This document shows, one piece after another, positions 15,201 to 23,891 of a stretch of 64,000 bases of DNA (the first letter of the stretch is position 1; every line of letters starts with the position of its first letter). The notes under the pieces were generated by a model. It did no database searches, was not told the origin of the DNA, and saw only the letters and a list, made by a program, of their open reading frames with translations. The stretch is from contig NZ_CP050975.2 of assembly GCF_012273515.2 (NCBI RefSeq), positions 7,626,001 to 7,690,000 of the forward strand. The letters are read 5' to 3'. The DNA is from Streptomyces sp. RPA4-2. GTDB taxonomy: Bacteria > Actinomycetota > Actinomycetes > Streptomycetales > Streptomycetaceae. The position numbers and the translations under genes were made by a program.

Positions 15201-16285
15201 GCGCCATGGACACCCCGCTCGACTTCTCGTACGAGACCCGGCCGGGCCGGGTCGTCTTCCGGCCCGGCGCCGCCGTGTCCGCGACCCCCGGCGAGGTCGC
15301 CCGGCTCGGTCTGCACCGGGTGCTGGTGGTCTGCGGCAGCCGGGGCGAGGTCACCGCCCGTGCGGTCGCCGACGCGCTGGGCGGCCAGTGCGCGGGGCTG
15401 CACGCCGAGGCCCGGATGCACGTACCCGCCGAGGTCGCCGCCCGAGCCGTCGAGGTGGCCCGCGAGATACGGGCCGACGGCTGCGTGGCGGTCGGCGGAG
15501 GCTCGGCGATCGGCCTCGGCAAGGCGATCGCGCTGCGTACCGGGCTGCCGCTGATCGCCGTGCCGTCCACCTACTCCGGCTCCGAGATGACCCCGGTGTG
15601 GGGTCTGACCGAGGACGGCGCCAAACGCACCGGACGCGACCTCGCCGTTCAGCCCCGAAGCGTCGTCTACGATCCCGAACTCACCCTCGGGCTCCCCGTT
15701 CCCCTCTCGGTGACCAGCGGCGTCAACGCCCTCGCGCACGCAGTCGAAGCCCTCTACGCGCCCGACGCCTCGCCCCTCGTCTCGCTCATGGCCGAGGAGG
15801 GGGTCCGGGCGATGACGGGCGCCCTGCCGGCCGTGGCCGCCGCCCCCGGCGACCTCGACGCGCGCAGCCGCGCCCTGTACGGCGCGTGGCTGTGCGGTGC
15901 CTGCCTCGGCGCCACCACCATGGGCCTGCACCACAAGCTGTGCCATGTCCTCGGCGGCACCTTCGGCCTCCCGCACGCCGAGACGCACACGGTGGTCCTG
16001 CCCTACGTCCTCGCCTACAACGCGTCCGCCGCGCCCCGGGCGATCGCCACGCTGTCCCGGGCGCTCGGCACGGACGACGTCCCGCGCGCCCTGCGGGAGC
16101 TCGCCAGGGGCCTGGGCGCGCCGAGCACCCTCGCCGAACTCGGCCTGGAGGAGGCCGACTTGGCGGTGGCCGCGGCGCAGGCCGCCGGCCAGGCGTACCC
16201 GAACCCCCGCGAGGTCACCGCGCACGGCGTGCTGGGCCTGCTGACAGCGGCGTACGAGGGCTGGGAGCCGCGCGTCGGCTCCTGA
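15197..16285 (+). CDS. Maleylacetate reductase family protein
   Basis: A 362-residue member of the iron-containing alcohol dehydrogenase superfamily. It shows the maleylacetate reductase signatures PSTYSGSEMTPVWGLTEDGAKRTG (about 117-140), SGVNALAHAVEALYAP and HHKLCHVLGGTFGLPHAETHTVVLPY. GGGSAIGLGKAIAL is the nucleotide-binding loop. The enzyme would reduce maleylacetate to 3-oxoadipate with NAD(P)H at the end of hydroxyquinol or chlorocatechol degradation. The reading frame is intact, and its start overlaps the preceding frame by four bases, so translation is coupled to the remnant. With the dioxygenase apparently destroyed, it may be left without a substrate or serve another pathway. Confidence 0.85.
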   Translation: MSAMDTPLDFSYETRPGRVVFRPGAAVSATPGEVARLGLHRVLVVCGSRGEVTARAVADALGGQCAGLHAEARMHVPAEVAARAVEVAREIRADGCVAVGGGSAIGLGKAIALRTGLPLIAVPSTYSGSEMTPVWGLTEDGAKRTGRDLAVQPRSVVYDPELTLGLPVPLSVTSGVNALAHAVEALYAPDASPLVSLMAEEGVRAMTGALPAVAAAPGDLDARSRALYGAWLCGACLGATTMGLHHKLCHVLGGTFGLPHAETHTVVLPYVLAYNASAAPRAIATLSRALGTDDVPRALRELARGLGAPSTLAELGLEEADLAVAAAQAAGQAYPNPREVTAHGVLGLLTAAYEGWEPRVGS

Positions 16286-16395
16286 GAGCCGGCCCGCAAC
16301 GACGCCGATCCACGGGCTTCGCGCTCCCTCGCGTGGGTCCCTGCGCCCCCTGCCTGGGACGTACGCGCGGGCCGGGCTATCCTGACGCCGAACCG

Positions 16396-16471
16396 GACAC
16401 GGGGTGCCCCGCACGTGGGCTGAGATCACACCCGTCGAACCTGAACCAGTTAGGACTGGCGGAGGGATGTC
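16396..16471 (+). ncRNA. TPP riboswitch (THI element)
   Basis: All conserved parts are present: GGGGTGCC, GGGCTGAGATCACACCCG, then GAACCTGAACCAGTTAGGACTGGCGGAGGGA. The outer helix GACA (16396-16399) pairs with TGTC (16468-16471). The purine-rich GGAGGGA inside the 3' part of the aptamer is also the ribosome site for the ATG at 16474. TPP binding should therefore hide it directly and stop translation. Confidence 0.97.
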
Positions 16472-16473
16472 TC

Positions 16474-17868
16474 ATGTCGTTGCCGTATGCCCGTGGTGAA
16501 GTGGCCGTCGGAGGCCCGCAGGGCGTCTTCGACGGGCGGATGCCCGAGGCCCCCGGGGATCTGCGCGTCGAGGCGCGCGGCATCGCCCCGGTGCCGGAGG
16601 ACCACCGCTACGGCGGCCCCGGCCGCCTCTTCACCGTGTGGTTCGCCCCCAACCTGACGATGACCGGCGTCTTCACCGGTACCGTCGGCGTCGCGCTCGG
16701 CCTGGACTTCGCCACCGCGCTGACCGCCGTCGTGCTGGGCACCCTGCTGGGCGCGGTGCCGACGGCGTACCTCGGCACCTGGGGCAGCCAGACCGGCGCC
16801 GGACAGCTGCCGCTCGCCCGGCTCGCGTTCGGACGGGCCGTGCTGGTGCCGGGTGCGCTGCAGTGGCTGTCGTCGATCGCCTGGGACGCGCTGATCGGCC
16901 TGTTCGGCGGGGACGCGCTGGCGCAGTTGTGCGGCTGGCCGTTCTGGCTGGGTGTGCTGGTCATGATGGGCGCGCAGGGAGCGCTCGGCGTCCTCGGGTA
17001 CGAGGTGATCCACCGGCTCCAGACCGTGATGACGTTCGCCCTCGCCGCCGCCTTCGCCGCGCTGACGGTGAAGCTCCTGAACGGCGACCACCCCGCCGCC
17101 ACCGCCTCCGCGCACGGCGCCGACCGGGCCGGGGCCTTCGTCCTGACCTGCACCATCGCCCTCAGCCTGGCGCTGTCCTGGGCCCCCTACGCCAGCGACT
17201 TCAGCCGCTATCTGCCGCGTACGGCGTCCCGACCGCGGATGTTCTGGTGCACGCTCGCCGGTGTCAGCGTGTCCTTCGTGGCCGTCCAGGCGCTCGGCCT
17301 GTGGGGCGCCTCCGTCTTCACCGACCAGACCGCCCGCGGCGTCGACACCCTGCTCGGCGGCGGTGTCCTCGGCGCCTTCGGGCTGCTCGCCGTGGCCCTG
17401 GCCGCCCTGAGCAGCAACGCCATGAACGACTACAGCGGCTCACTCGCCCTGCAGACCATGGGCGTACGCCTGCCGCGTCCGGCCGCCGCCGCGCTGGCGG
17501 CCGTACTCGGCTTTCCGCTCGTGCTGTGGATGCACGCCGCCGACACCACGACCCGGTTCCAGAACGTGCTGCTGCTCGTCGGCTACTGGATCCCCGGGTT
17601 CGTCGCGATCGTCGCCGTCGACTGGCTCGTCCGGGCCAGGGCGCGCGCCGGCGCGCCGGTGGATCTGTCCGCCGAGAGCGCCCGCCCGCAGCCGTGGTGG
17701 CCCGCGCTGGTGGCGTTCGTCGGCGCCTTCGCCGCGGCGGTGCCGTTCATGAGCACCAGCCTGTACGTCGGTCCGGTCGCCCGGGCCCTGCACGGTGCGG
17801 ATCTCGCCTACGGGGTGGCGTTCCTCGCGGCCCTCGTGGTGTACGCGCCGCTGCGGCTGCGCCGCTGA
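16474..17868 (+). CDS. NCS1-family permease, probable HMP/thiamine-precursor transporter
   Basis: A 464-residue cytosine/purine/thiamine permease with about 12 membrane segments. Family stretches include [19 protein letters not shown] near the start, [38 protein letters not shown] and [17 protein letters not shown]. It lies five bases behind a TPP riboswitch and upstream of thiD, so the substrate is most likely hydroxymethylpyrimidine or a related thiamine precursor, imported with a cation. It corresponds in role to CytX of other bacteria. The start ATG 16474 is fixed by the riboswitch-embedded GGAGGGA. thiD follows after about 90 bases and is probably co-transcribed. Confidence 0.9.
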   Translation: MSLPYARGEVAVGGPQGVFDGRMPEAPGDLRVEARGIAPVPEDHRYGGPGRLFTVWFAPNLTMTGVFTGTVGVALGLDFATALTAVVLGTLLGAVPTAYLGTWGSQTGAGQLPLARLAFGRAVLVPGALQWLSSIAWDALIGLFGGDALAQLCGWPFWLGVLVMMGAQGALGVLGYEVIHRLQTVMTFALAAAFAALTVKLLNGDHPAATASAHGADRAGAFVLTCTIALSLALSWAPYASDFSRYLPRTASRPRMFWCTLAGVSVSFVAVQALGLWGASVFTDQTARGVDTLLGGGVLGAFGLLAVALAALSSNAMNDYSGSLALQTMGVRLPRPAAAALAAVLGFPLVLWMHAADTTTRFQNVLLLVGYWIPGFVAIVAVDWLVRARARAGAPVDLSAESARPQPWWPALVAFVGAFAAAVPFMSTSLYVGPVARALHGADLAYGVAFLAALVVYAPLRLRR

Positions 17869-17959
17869 CCACGGCCGCCGCCCGTCACGGGCCCGGTCGC
17901 CCCGCACCCCCGCCCGCCACTTCTCACCCGTCTCGCCTCTCGTACGGAGCGAACCCGCC

Positions 17960-18772
17960 ATGTCCTCGAACACCCCCGCCGCCCCGCCCCGCGTCCTGAC
18001 CGTCGCCGGATCGGACTCGGGCGGCGGCGCCGGCATCCAGGCCGACCTCAAGACCATGCTGGCGCTCGGGGCGCACGGGATGAGCGTGTTGACCGCGGTC
18101 ACCGCGCAGAACTCCCTCGGTGTGCAGGGAGCCTGGGAACTTCCGGCCGAGGCGGTGCGCGCGCAGTACCGCAGCGTGGTGGACGACATCGGGGTGCAGG
18201 CGGTGAAGACCGGCATGCTCGGCTCCGCGCTGCTCGTCGAGACCGTCGCCGAGCTGCTGTCGGACGTCGCCGCGCCCGTGGTGGTGGATCCGGTGAGCGT
18301 CTCCAAGCACGGTGACCGGCTGCTGGCCGACGACGCGCTGGACGCCGTACGGACCGCGCTGCTGCCGGTCGCGACGGTGGCGACGCCGAATCTCGACGAG
18401 ACCGCCGAGCTCACGGGGATCGAAGTGACGGGGGAGCGGGACATGTGCCGGGCCGCGGAACGGCTGCTGTCCTACGGTCCCCGCTGGGTCCTGGTGAAGG
18501 GCGGCCATCTGCCCGGCGAGGCCGTCGACCTGCTGACCGACGGCACCGAACAGCTCTGGTTGCGGGCCCCGCGCCACGACAACCGGCACACCCACGGCAC
18601 CGGCTGCACCCTGGCCTCGGCGATCGCGGTGGAACTGGCGCGCGGGCGGGCGGTGCCGGAGGCGGTGCGGCGGGCCAAGGAGTACGTCACGGGCGCGATC
18701 GCGGCGGGCTTCCCGCTCGGTTCCGGACTCGGACCGGTCGACCACGGCTGGCGGATGCGCGCGGGGCGCTGA
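17960..18772 (+). CDS. thiD: Hydroxymethylpyrimidine/phosphomethylpyrimidine kinase ThiD
   Basis: A 270-residue ribokinase-fold kinase of usual length. [25 protein letters not shown] is the substrate-binding N-terminal motif. [33 protein letters not shown] and [22 protein letters not shown] (anion hole and catalytic Asp region; Cys in GTGCT) follow in order. It phosphorylates HMP, then HMP-P, giving HMP-PP for thiamine synthesis in the cytosol. ATG 17960 is the first codon giving the normal N-terminus. It follows the precursor permease and is likely under the same TPP riboswitch. It is convergent with the peptidase gene at 18825. Confidence 0.95.
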   Translation: MSSNTPAAPPRVLTVAGSDSGGGAGIQADLKTMLALGAHGMSVLTAVTAQNSLGVQGAWELPAEAVRAQYRSVVDDIGVQAVKTGMLGSALLVETVAELLSDVAAPVVVDPVSVSKHGDRLLADDALDAVRTALLPVATVATPNLDETAELTGIEVTGERDMCRAAERLLSYGPRWVLVKGGHLPGEAVDLLTDGTEQLWLRAPRHDNRHTHGTGCTLASAIAVELARGRAVPEAVRRAKEYVTGAIAAGFPLGSGLGPVDHGWRMRAGR

Positions 18773-18824
18773 ACGTCCTGGGGTCCGTGGGCCTACCGGG
18801 TCCGTCGTCCTCCCGGCGCCGGTC

Positions 18825-20099
18825 CTACCGGGTTCCCACGGTGCGCAGTGTCGCCAGGACCAGCGCCTGGGCGACGGCGACCGTCTCCGCGAGGGACACG
18901 TGCTCGTCGGGGCCGTGGGCCAGGCGTACGTCCCCGGGGCCGTACTGGAGTGTGGCTATGCCCGCCCCGGCGTAGAGCCGCAGGTCGCTCCCGTAGGGGG
19001 CGCCGCGCTCCCGGGCCGAGGGCGCGCCCGTGACGTCGGCGTGCGCGGTGCCGACCGTCTCGCGCAGGGGATGGCCGGCCGGGAGCCGTCCGCTGGCGAA
19101 CTGGCCGCCGGGCCAGGAGACGACCGCGGGATGCCCGCGCAGCCACGGATCGGCCGCGCACGCCTCCGCCACACAGCGTTCGAACGCGGCGCGTGCCGCG
19201 GCCGGGTCCTCGCCGAGTTGCAGCCCGAGCCGGCCGTCGGCGACGAGCAGCCCCGGCACGCTGCTGGCCCAGTCCCCGGCCTGGAGCATTCCGACGGAGA
19301 CGCTGTACGGGAAGGGGTACTCGGCCATCAGCGGATCGGGCGTCTCGCTGCGGGTTGCCTCCAGCCGGGCCAGGGCGGCGGCGATGGGGGCGTAGGCGTC
19401 GATGGCGCTCACCCCGGCGTCACGGGTGCTCGCGTGGGTGGACCGGCCCGGCACGGTGATCCGGAAGGTCAGGGCGCCGGCGTTCGCGGTGACCAGCGTG
19501 CCGCCGGTCGGTTCGCTGATGACGCAGGCGTCGCCGGTGTGGCCACGGCGCAGGGTCCCGAAGGCCCCGATCCCGCCGTCCTCCTCGCCGACCACGAAGT
19601 GGCCCGCCACGCTGCCGCGCAGCCGTACCCCGGAGGCTCGGATGGCGGCGAGCGCGGCGACGTTGGCGACGACCCCGGCCTTCATGTCACAGGCGCCCCG
19701 GCCGTGCACGACGTCTCCGCGGAGGCTCGGTACGAAGGGGGCGCCCGCCCACTGCGCGAGGTCACCGGGCGGCACGACGTCGACATGACCCTGGAGGATC
19801 ATGGTCGGACCGTCCTCGGCGCCGGGCAGCGTCGCGACGAGCCCCCATGCCTCGTCGCGTGGCACCTCCATGCCGGGGAAACCGGGCTCGGCGCGCAGAG
19901 CGGGCAGATCCATCGACCACAGGTCGATGTCCAGGCCGGACCGGCCGAGGTCCCGCGCCAGGCGGTGCTGCAGCTCGGACTCGGCCGCGCTTCCCGTCAC
20001 GCTGGGCACGGCCAGGGTGTCGAGCAGCATCGTGGCGACGGCCGTTTCGTCGACCGCCTCCACGGCGGCGGACTCCTCGGCACTGAGCACTGCGCGCAT
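18825..20099 (-). CDS. M20-family peptidase/deacylase (ArgE/DapE type)
   Basis: A 424-residue zinc hydrolase. LQGHVDVVPPG carries the first metal His and Asp, GRGACDMKAG the bridging Asp, and VVGEEDGGIG the catalytic Glu pair. HASTRDAGVSAID lies in the dimerisation domain, and a late metal His is in LAHGPDEHVSL. These enzymes hydrolyse N-acyl amino acids or dipeptides in the cytosol; the substrate is not evident. ATG 20099 is chosen because AAGGAG lies eight bases upstream; an earlier in-frame start lacks one. It is divergent from an AsnC/Lrp regulator across a region with an inverted repeat, so it is the natural target of that regulator. Confidence 0.9.
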   Translation of the reverse strand: MRAVLSAEESAAVEAVDETAVATMLLDTLAVPSVTGSAAESELQHRLARDLGRSGLDIDLWSMDLPALRAEPGFPGMEVPRDEAWGLVATLPGAEDGPTMILQGHVDVVPPGDLAQWAGAPFVPSLRGDVVHGRGACDMKAGVVANVAALAAIRASGVRLRGSVAGHFVVGEEDGGIGAFGTLRRGHTGDACVISEPTGGTLVTANAGALTFRITVPGRSTHASTRDAGVSAIDAYAPIAAALARLEATRSETPDPLMAEYPFPYSVSVGMLQAGDWASSVPGLLVADGRLGLQLGEDPAAARAAFERCVAEACAADPWLRGHPAVVSWPGGQFASGRLPAGHPLRETVGTAHADVTGAPSARERGAPYGSDLRLYAGAGIATLQYGPGDVRLAHGPDEHVSLAETVAVAQALVLATLRTVGTR

Positions 20100-20166
20100 G
20101 CCACACGCTCCTTTCGCGGGTGGACGACGAGGGGGCGTGAGGATGCTACGAACAGTTCCGGTACGC

Positions 20167-20196
20167 AAACAATCGCCGTTTGTTTCCGTCTAGGAT
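20167..20196. promoter_or_regulatory. Inverted repeat and -10 between peptidase and AsnC genes
   Basis: AAACAA (20167-20172) and TTGTTT (20180-20185) form a palindrome with a seven-base spacer. TAGGAT (20191-20196) is a likely -10 for the regulator. The arrangement suggests AsnC/Lrp self-control and control of the divergent peptidase. Confidence 0.45.
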
Positions 20197-20263
20197 CGAT
20201 TTCTTGTGAAGACTGGGCCTGCGTGGTGATTTCTTGCGCGGCGAGAGGGTGAGCGACTTGGCC

Positions 20264-20701
20264 ATGGACGCCATCGACGAGGACATCGTGCGGTGTGTGC
20301 TGAGCGACGCGCGCAGCACGTACGCGGAGATCGGCCGCGCCGCCGGGCTCTCGGCACCGGCGGCGAAGCGGCGCCTGGACCGGCTCGTGGCCGACGGTAC
20401 GATCCGCGGCTTCACGGCCCTCGTCGACACCCAGGCGCTGGGCTGGCGGACCGAGGCCTTCGCCGAGGTGTACTGCAAGGGCAATCCGACCCCCGCCGAA
20501 CTGCGGCGGGCCCTGGAGGCCGTGCCGGAGGTGGTCGAGGCCTACACGGTCTCCGGGGCCGCCGACGCGATGGTGCACCTGATGGCCCTGGACATCCCGC
20601 ACCTGGAACGGGCCATCCAGCAGGTGCGCGAGGCCCGGGTCATCGAGCGGACGGAGAGCGTGATCGTGCTGTCCGGGCTGATCAACCGGCCGCGGGTCTG
20701 A
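20264..20701 (+). CDS. Lrp/AsnC family transcriptional regulator
   Basis: A 145-residue feast/famine regulator. Residues 1-60 are the helix-turn-helix domain (DAIDEDIVRCVLSDARSTYA, then EIGRAAGLSAPAAKRRLDRL). Residues 65-145 form the RAM ligand-binding domain (VYCKGNPTPAELRRALEAVPEVVEAYTVSGAADAMVHLMALDIPHLERAIQQV). It probably senses an amino acid and controls the divergent peptidase. The start is uncertain: ATG 20264 gives the usual length, but GTG 20249 or TTG 20234 are possible because no start has a well-placed ribosome site. Confidence 0.9.
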   Translation: MDAIDEDIVRCVLSDARSTYAEIGRAAGLSAPAAKRRLDRLVADGTIRGFTALVDTQALGWRTEAFAEVYCKGNPTPAELRRALEAVPEVVEAYTVSGAADAMVHLMALDIPHLERAIQQVREARVIERTESVIVLSGLINRPRV

Positions 20702-20802
20702 CCGACGGCGGCCCGCCCGGCCGGCCGGCGATCGGCGATCCGCACGGGGCACGGGTGCGGGTGCGGCGGCGGTCGTGGTCGTGGTCGCGGTCGCGCAGTA
20801 AA

Positions 20803-20818
20803 TCGAACACGTGATTGA
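20803..20818. promoter_or_regulatory. Imperfect palindrome centred on CACGTG
   Basis: TCGAACACGTGATTGA sits in a short AT-rich patch about 115 bases upstream of the small gene at 20931. It is a possible regulator site. No other support. Confidence 0.2.
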
Positions 20819-20930
20819 ATCTGGCCATGGCGTACCCACACTTCCCCGGCGGCCCCATGGTGGCGCGCGGTGAACGAGCGAGACAGCCGGCCGGGATGCA
20901 GGCCGGGACCGGAGAGGCGAGGCTGGATTC

Positions 20931-21155
20931 ATGTCCGAACCGCTGCCTGTGATCGTGTCCCCGCCGGCGCCGACGGGTGGCCGTCGGGTCCGTGTGCACG
21001 GAGAGAGCCTCGGGTTGGCCTACAACCTGGGCGACCTGTCCGAGTTCCTGCGGCGTGCGGGGCTCGATGTCGACCCGCTGACCATCGCGGTGTCCCCGCT
21101 CATCGACTGGCGGGGGATCGGCCCGGAGTACTGGGGGCCCGAGACCGGGACGTGA
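20931..21155 (+). CDS. Conserved-looking small protein, 74 residues
   Basis: A 74-residue cytoplasmic protein with a proline-rich start, a central GLAYNLGDLSEFLRRAGLDVD helix region and an aromatic end (IDWRGIGPEYWGPETGT). It has no signal peptide, cysteine or membrane segment. GGAGAGG lies upstream of the ATG at a somewhat long distance. Codon usage matches neighbours, and the sequence is not low-complexity, so I regard it as real. I do not recognise a family or function. Confidence 0.6.
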   Translation: MSEPLPVIVSPPAPTGGRRVRVHGESLGLAYNLGDLSEFLRRAGLDVDPLTIAVSPLIDWRGIGPEYWGPETGT

Positions 21156-21308
21156 GGGCGCCCGGGCCGTCGTGTCCCCTCCCCCTGTGGGCGGGGTGTG
21201 ACGGGTGCGCCCGTGTGGGTCGATCTTGTGACGCCACGTCAATTGGGTCGACTTTGGCGTGAGTTGGAGGCGCCGCGACCGCCTTGAGGGGGGCGGCGTG
21301 GCGCACAT

Positions 21309-21323
21309 CACCCCTGAGGGGTG
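21309..21323. repeat. Hairpin CACCCCT-G-AGGGGTG
   Basis: A perfect 7-bp inverted repeat with a single central base, about 98 bases before the lipoprotein start. It could be an operator or the terminator of the small gene upstream. Confidence 0.35.
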
Positions 21324-21420
21324 CGGAAAGGTGAAGCGGGTCTTCACGCCTTCATGGCATGCTCACATCTAGTTACTCGCCGGTAATTCCTTGCCGCCCC
21401 CACCCCCCTCAGGACTGATC

Positions 21421-22842
21421 TTGCGTATCCGCAAGCGGCCCTTGCGTGCCGTCATGCCCGCGCTCGCCGCATCCGCCCTCTTCCTCGCCGGCTGCTCCGC
21501 AGACCCCGGCCCGCGCTCCGCCACCGCCCCCGAACGTGCCCCGGACGCCACTTCCTCCGCCGCCGCGCCCGCGGACAACGGCCGGCCACTGGCCGTCGCC
21601 GCCGCGCCCGCGGCCACCTCGACCGCCGTCGCGCGGCCCGGTACGGCCGGCGGCAGGGCGGCCAAGTCCGCGCTGACGGTGACCTCGTACGACAGCCGCA
21701 CCCGGCGCGCCGTCATATCCCCCGCGCACAAGGGGAATCCGTCCGCGTCGCCGGCCCCCGGAGGGACACCGGCGCCGAGCCGCACCGCCGTCGGCGACGT
21801 CATCGCCAGCGCCCCCGCGCCCGGCGCCCCTGACGGACTGCTCGCCAAGGTCACCGAGGTGATCGACGAGAGGTCCGACGGCACCGAGGTGCGGACCGCG
21901 CCGACGACCCTGGACGCGCTGCTCGGCGACGGTGACGCGAAGGGCACCGTTCCCGTCGATCCCGCCTCCTTCGACGTCGAGCGGCTGCTGCCCGACGTCA
22001 AGGTCTCCTGGGCGCGGGCCGGAGACGTGCACGCGGGCCCCGAGGGCGCGAAGGTCCCGCTCGGCAGCCTGCGGGTCGACGTCGCCACCCGGGTCGCCAC
22101 GGCCGAGGGGGCGTCGGCCTCCGCGGCGGCGACCGTGTCCGGCTTCGTCCAGGTCAAGCCGGAGGTCGACTTCTCCTACGGCGGCGGGGGCGCCGCGGCC
22201 GGCCCCGGAACCGCCCGTCTCGGTGTCTCCGGCGACTGGACCTCGCGGTGGGCACTGAAGGGACGCGCCGCCGCCTCCGCCCAGCCCGTCCGGCTGCCGT
22301 TCGCGAAGCTGCACGCCGACCCCGTCCTCCAGGTCGGCCCGATCCCCGTCGTCGTGAACCTCGACCTGACCTGCTACTTCCAGATCAGCGGCGACGGCAG
22401 GGTCACCGTCGACATCGAGCAGGACCTCAAGGGCGACTTCGACGCGGGCGGCACCTACGACTCGGCCAGGGGCTGGACCCCGGTCAACGAGTCGCACATG
22501 GCGAGCACCCCGGTGCATGCCCTGGTCACGACCGCCGGAGGGGTGAAGGCCGCCCTCGGCGCGCAGGCCACCGTCGGTCTGTACGGAGCCGTGGGCGTCA
22601 CCGCCGACCTGGCCCCGTATCTACGCGGTGAGGCCGCGGGCACCGTCGACGTCACCGCCCCGGCCGGCTCCGGCACGAAGGCCCACACCGCGGCGACGGG
22701 TACCTGGGGCGTCTACGGCGGTCTCGATCTGAGCGGGACCCTGCGGATCCAGCTGTCCGTCTTCGGCACCCCGGTCCTCCGGCGGGGGATTCCGCTGGGC
22801 ACGCTGCACCGGGAGTGGAGGCTCGCGGGCGGCAGGGTGTAG
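21421..22842 (+). CDS. Large secreted lipoprotein of unknown function
   Basis: A 473-residue protein with an N-terminal lipoprotein signal: basic RIRKRPLR, a hydrophobic stretch, then LFLAGC with the lipid-carrying Cys at 25. TTG 21421 is preferred, with AGGA about seven bases upstream; an earlier frame start lacks a site. Residues 30-150 are Ala/Pro/Ser-rich and probably a flexible linker. From about 150 to the end are beta-rich stretches such as VEDFSYGGGG-type repeats, PVVVNLDLTCYFQISGDGRVTVDIEQDL and GVYGGLDLSGTLRIQLSVFG. It should sit on the outer face of the membrane. I do not recognise a domain family. It is monocistronic. Confidence 0.75.
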   Translation: MRIRKRPLRAVMPALAASALFLAGCSADPGPRSATAPERAPDATSSAAAPADNGRPLAVAAAPAATSTAVARPGTAGGRAAKSALTVTSYDSRTRRAVISPAHKGNPSASPAPGGTPAPSRTAVGDVIASAPAPGAPDGLLAKVTEVIDERSDGTEVRTAPTTLDALLGDGDAKGTVPVDPASFDVERLLPDVKVSWARAGDVHAGPEGAKVPLGSLRVDVATRVATAEGASASAAATVSGFVQVKPEVDFSYGGGGAAAGPGTARLGVSGDWTSRWALKGRAAASAQPVRLPFAKLHADPVLQVGPIPVVVNLDLTCYFQISGDGRVTVDIEQDLKGDFDAGGTYDSARGWTPVNESHMASTPVHALVTTAGGVKAALGAQATVGLYGAVGVTADLAPYLRGEAAGTVDVTAPAGSGTKAHTAATGTWGVYGGLDLSGTLRIQLSVFGTPVLRRGIPLGTLHREWRLAGGRV

Positions 22843-22987
22843 CCGCAGCCCCCGTGGTCCACGTGCCGCGCTTATGCGGCTTACCTGACGCACCGCCCCG
22901 CCCGCCGTCGCGTGTGCGGGCCCGCCCCCGCACGTGCGGTAGGGTTTACCTGCACGATCACGCGGGATCACCGCGGGTGAACCGCAT

Positions 22988-23061
<74 letters not shown>

Positions 23062-23070
23062 CGGTGCGAA

Positions 23071-23102
23071 GGGTCTTCACGGGCGATGGTCCGTGAGGGC
23101 CC
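23071..23102 (+). terminator. Terminator of tRNA-Pro copy 2
   Basis: GGGTCTTCACGGG (23071-23083) pairs with CCGTGAGGGCCC (23091-23102). It is the counterpart of the hairpin after copy 1, with a different loop and a T-rich tail. Confidence 0.8.
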
Positions 23103-23213
23103 TTCTTCGTGTACGCCGGCTCCTCTCTTCGTGTACGCCGGCTCCTCTTCGGGTACGCAGGCCTTTCTCAGGCTGCCGGACGCAGCGGCGTGCCGCACGT
23201 CCGCGTCGCTGGG

Positions 23214-23219
23214 TAGGCT
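23214..23219 (+). promoter_or_regulatory. -10 element of leaderless RpiB-like gene
   Basis: TAGGCT lies seven bases before the ATG, and there is no ribosome site. The arrangement matches the one before cobK. Confidence 0.5.
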
Positions 23220-23226
23220 GCCGTGC

Positions 23227-23682
23227 ATGCGGATCTCCGTCTCCTCGGACATGGACGAACCCGTGGCCCGTTCCCTCGTCGCGGAGCTGCGCGGCCGGGG
23301 CCACGAGGTCACGACGCACGGGGCGCTGCACCCCGGCCAGGACCCGCGGTGGGCGGTGTGCTCGGAGGCGGCGGCCCGCGAGGTGGCCGCGGGGACCGCG
23401 GAGCAGGCGGTCGTGTGCTGCTGGACCGGCACGGGCGCGTCGATCGCCGCGAACAAGGTGGCGGGCGTCCGGGCGGCCCTGTGCACCGACGCGTACACGG
23501 CGGACGGCGCACGCCGCTGGAACGACGCCAACGTACTGGCGCTGAGCCTGCGGCTGACGTCCGAACCGCTGCTCAAGGAGATCCTCGACGCCTGGTTCGC
23601 CGCCGACGCGGGCGAGGACGCCGACGACCGGGAGAACGTGGCGCACATCGGACGGCTCGACCTCGGCCGAACGGGTCCCTGA
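23227..23682 (+). CDS. RpiB/LacA/LacB family sugar-phosphate isomerase
   Basis: A 151-residue protein, typical of the family. It starts MRISVSSDMDEPVARSLVAE (phosphate-binding loop), then CWTGTGASIAANKVAGVRAALCTDAYTADGARRWNDANVLALSLRL. In RpiB the catalytic Cys lies in the CGTG-type loop. Here the corresponding stretch is CCWTGTG, so a cysteine is near but not exactly in the classical place. The family interconverts ribose/ribulose or other aldose/ketose phosphates in the cytosol. It is a distant paralogue, so the substrate is unsure. Translation appears leaderless. Confidence 0.85.
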   Translation: MRISVSSDMDEPVARSLVAELRGRGHEVTTHGALHPGQDPRWAVCSEAAAREVAAGTAEQAVVCCWTGTGASIAANKVAGVRAALCTDAYTADGARRWNDANVLALSLRLTSEPLLKEILDAWFAADAGEDADDRENVAHIGRLDLGRTGP

Positions 23683-23715
23683 CCCCTTCGGGCGAGGCCC
23701 CCGGACACGCGCGAC

Positions 23716-23749
23716 GGCGGGGCGGCCGGCGGACACCGGCCGTCCCGCC
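23716..23749. terminator. Bidirectional terminator between RpiB-like and whiE-ORFVIII genes
   Basis: A 14-bp stem (23716-23729 with 23736-23749, one wobble) with a six-base loop between two converging genes. Confidence 0.65.
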
Positions 23750-23891
23750 CTCGCGCGCATCCCGGCTCCCCGCGGCCGCCGGTCCGGGCACCCGCCTTCG
23801 TCGGGGCCCGGCTCCCCGCCGCCGTCCGTTCCGGCGGAGTTCCCGCGTCCGTTCCGGCGGAGCGTCCGCGTCCGCCGGCGCGAAGGACTCG

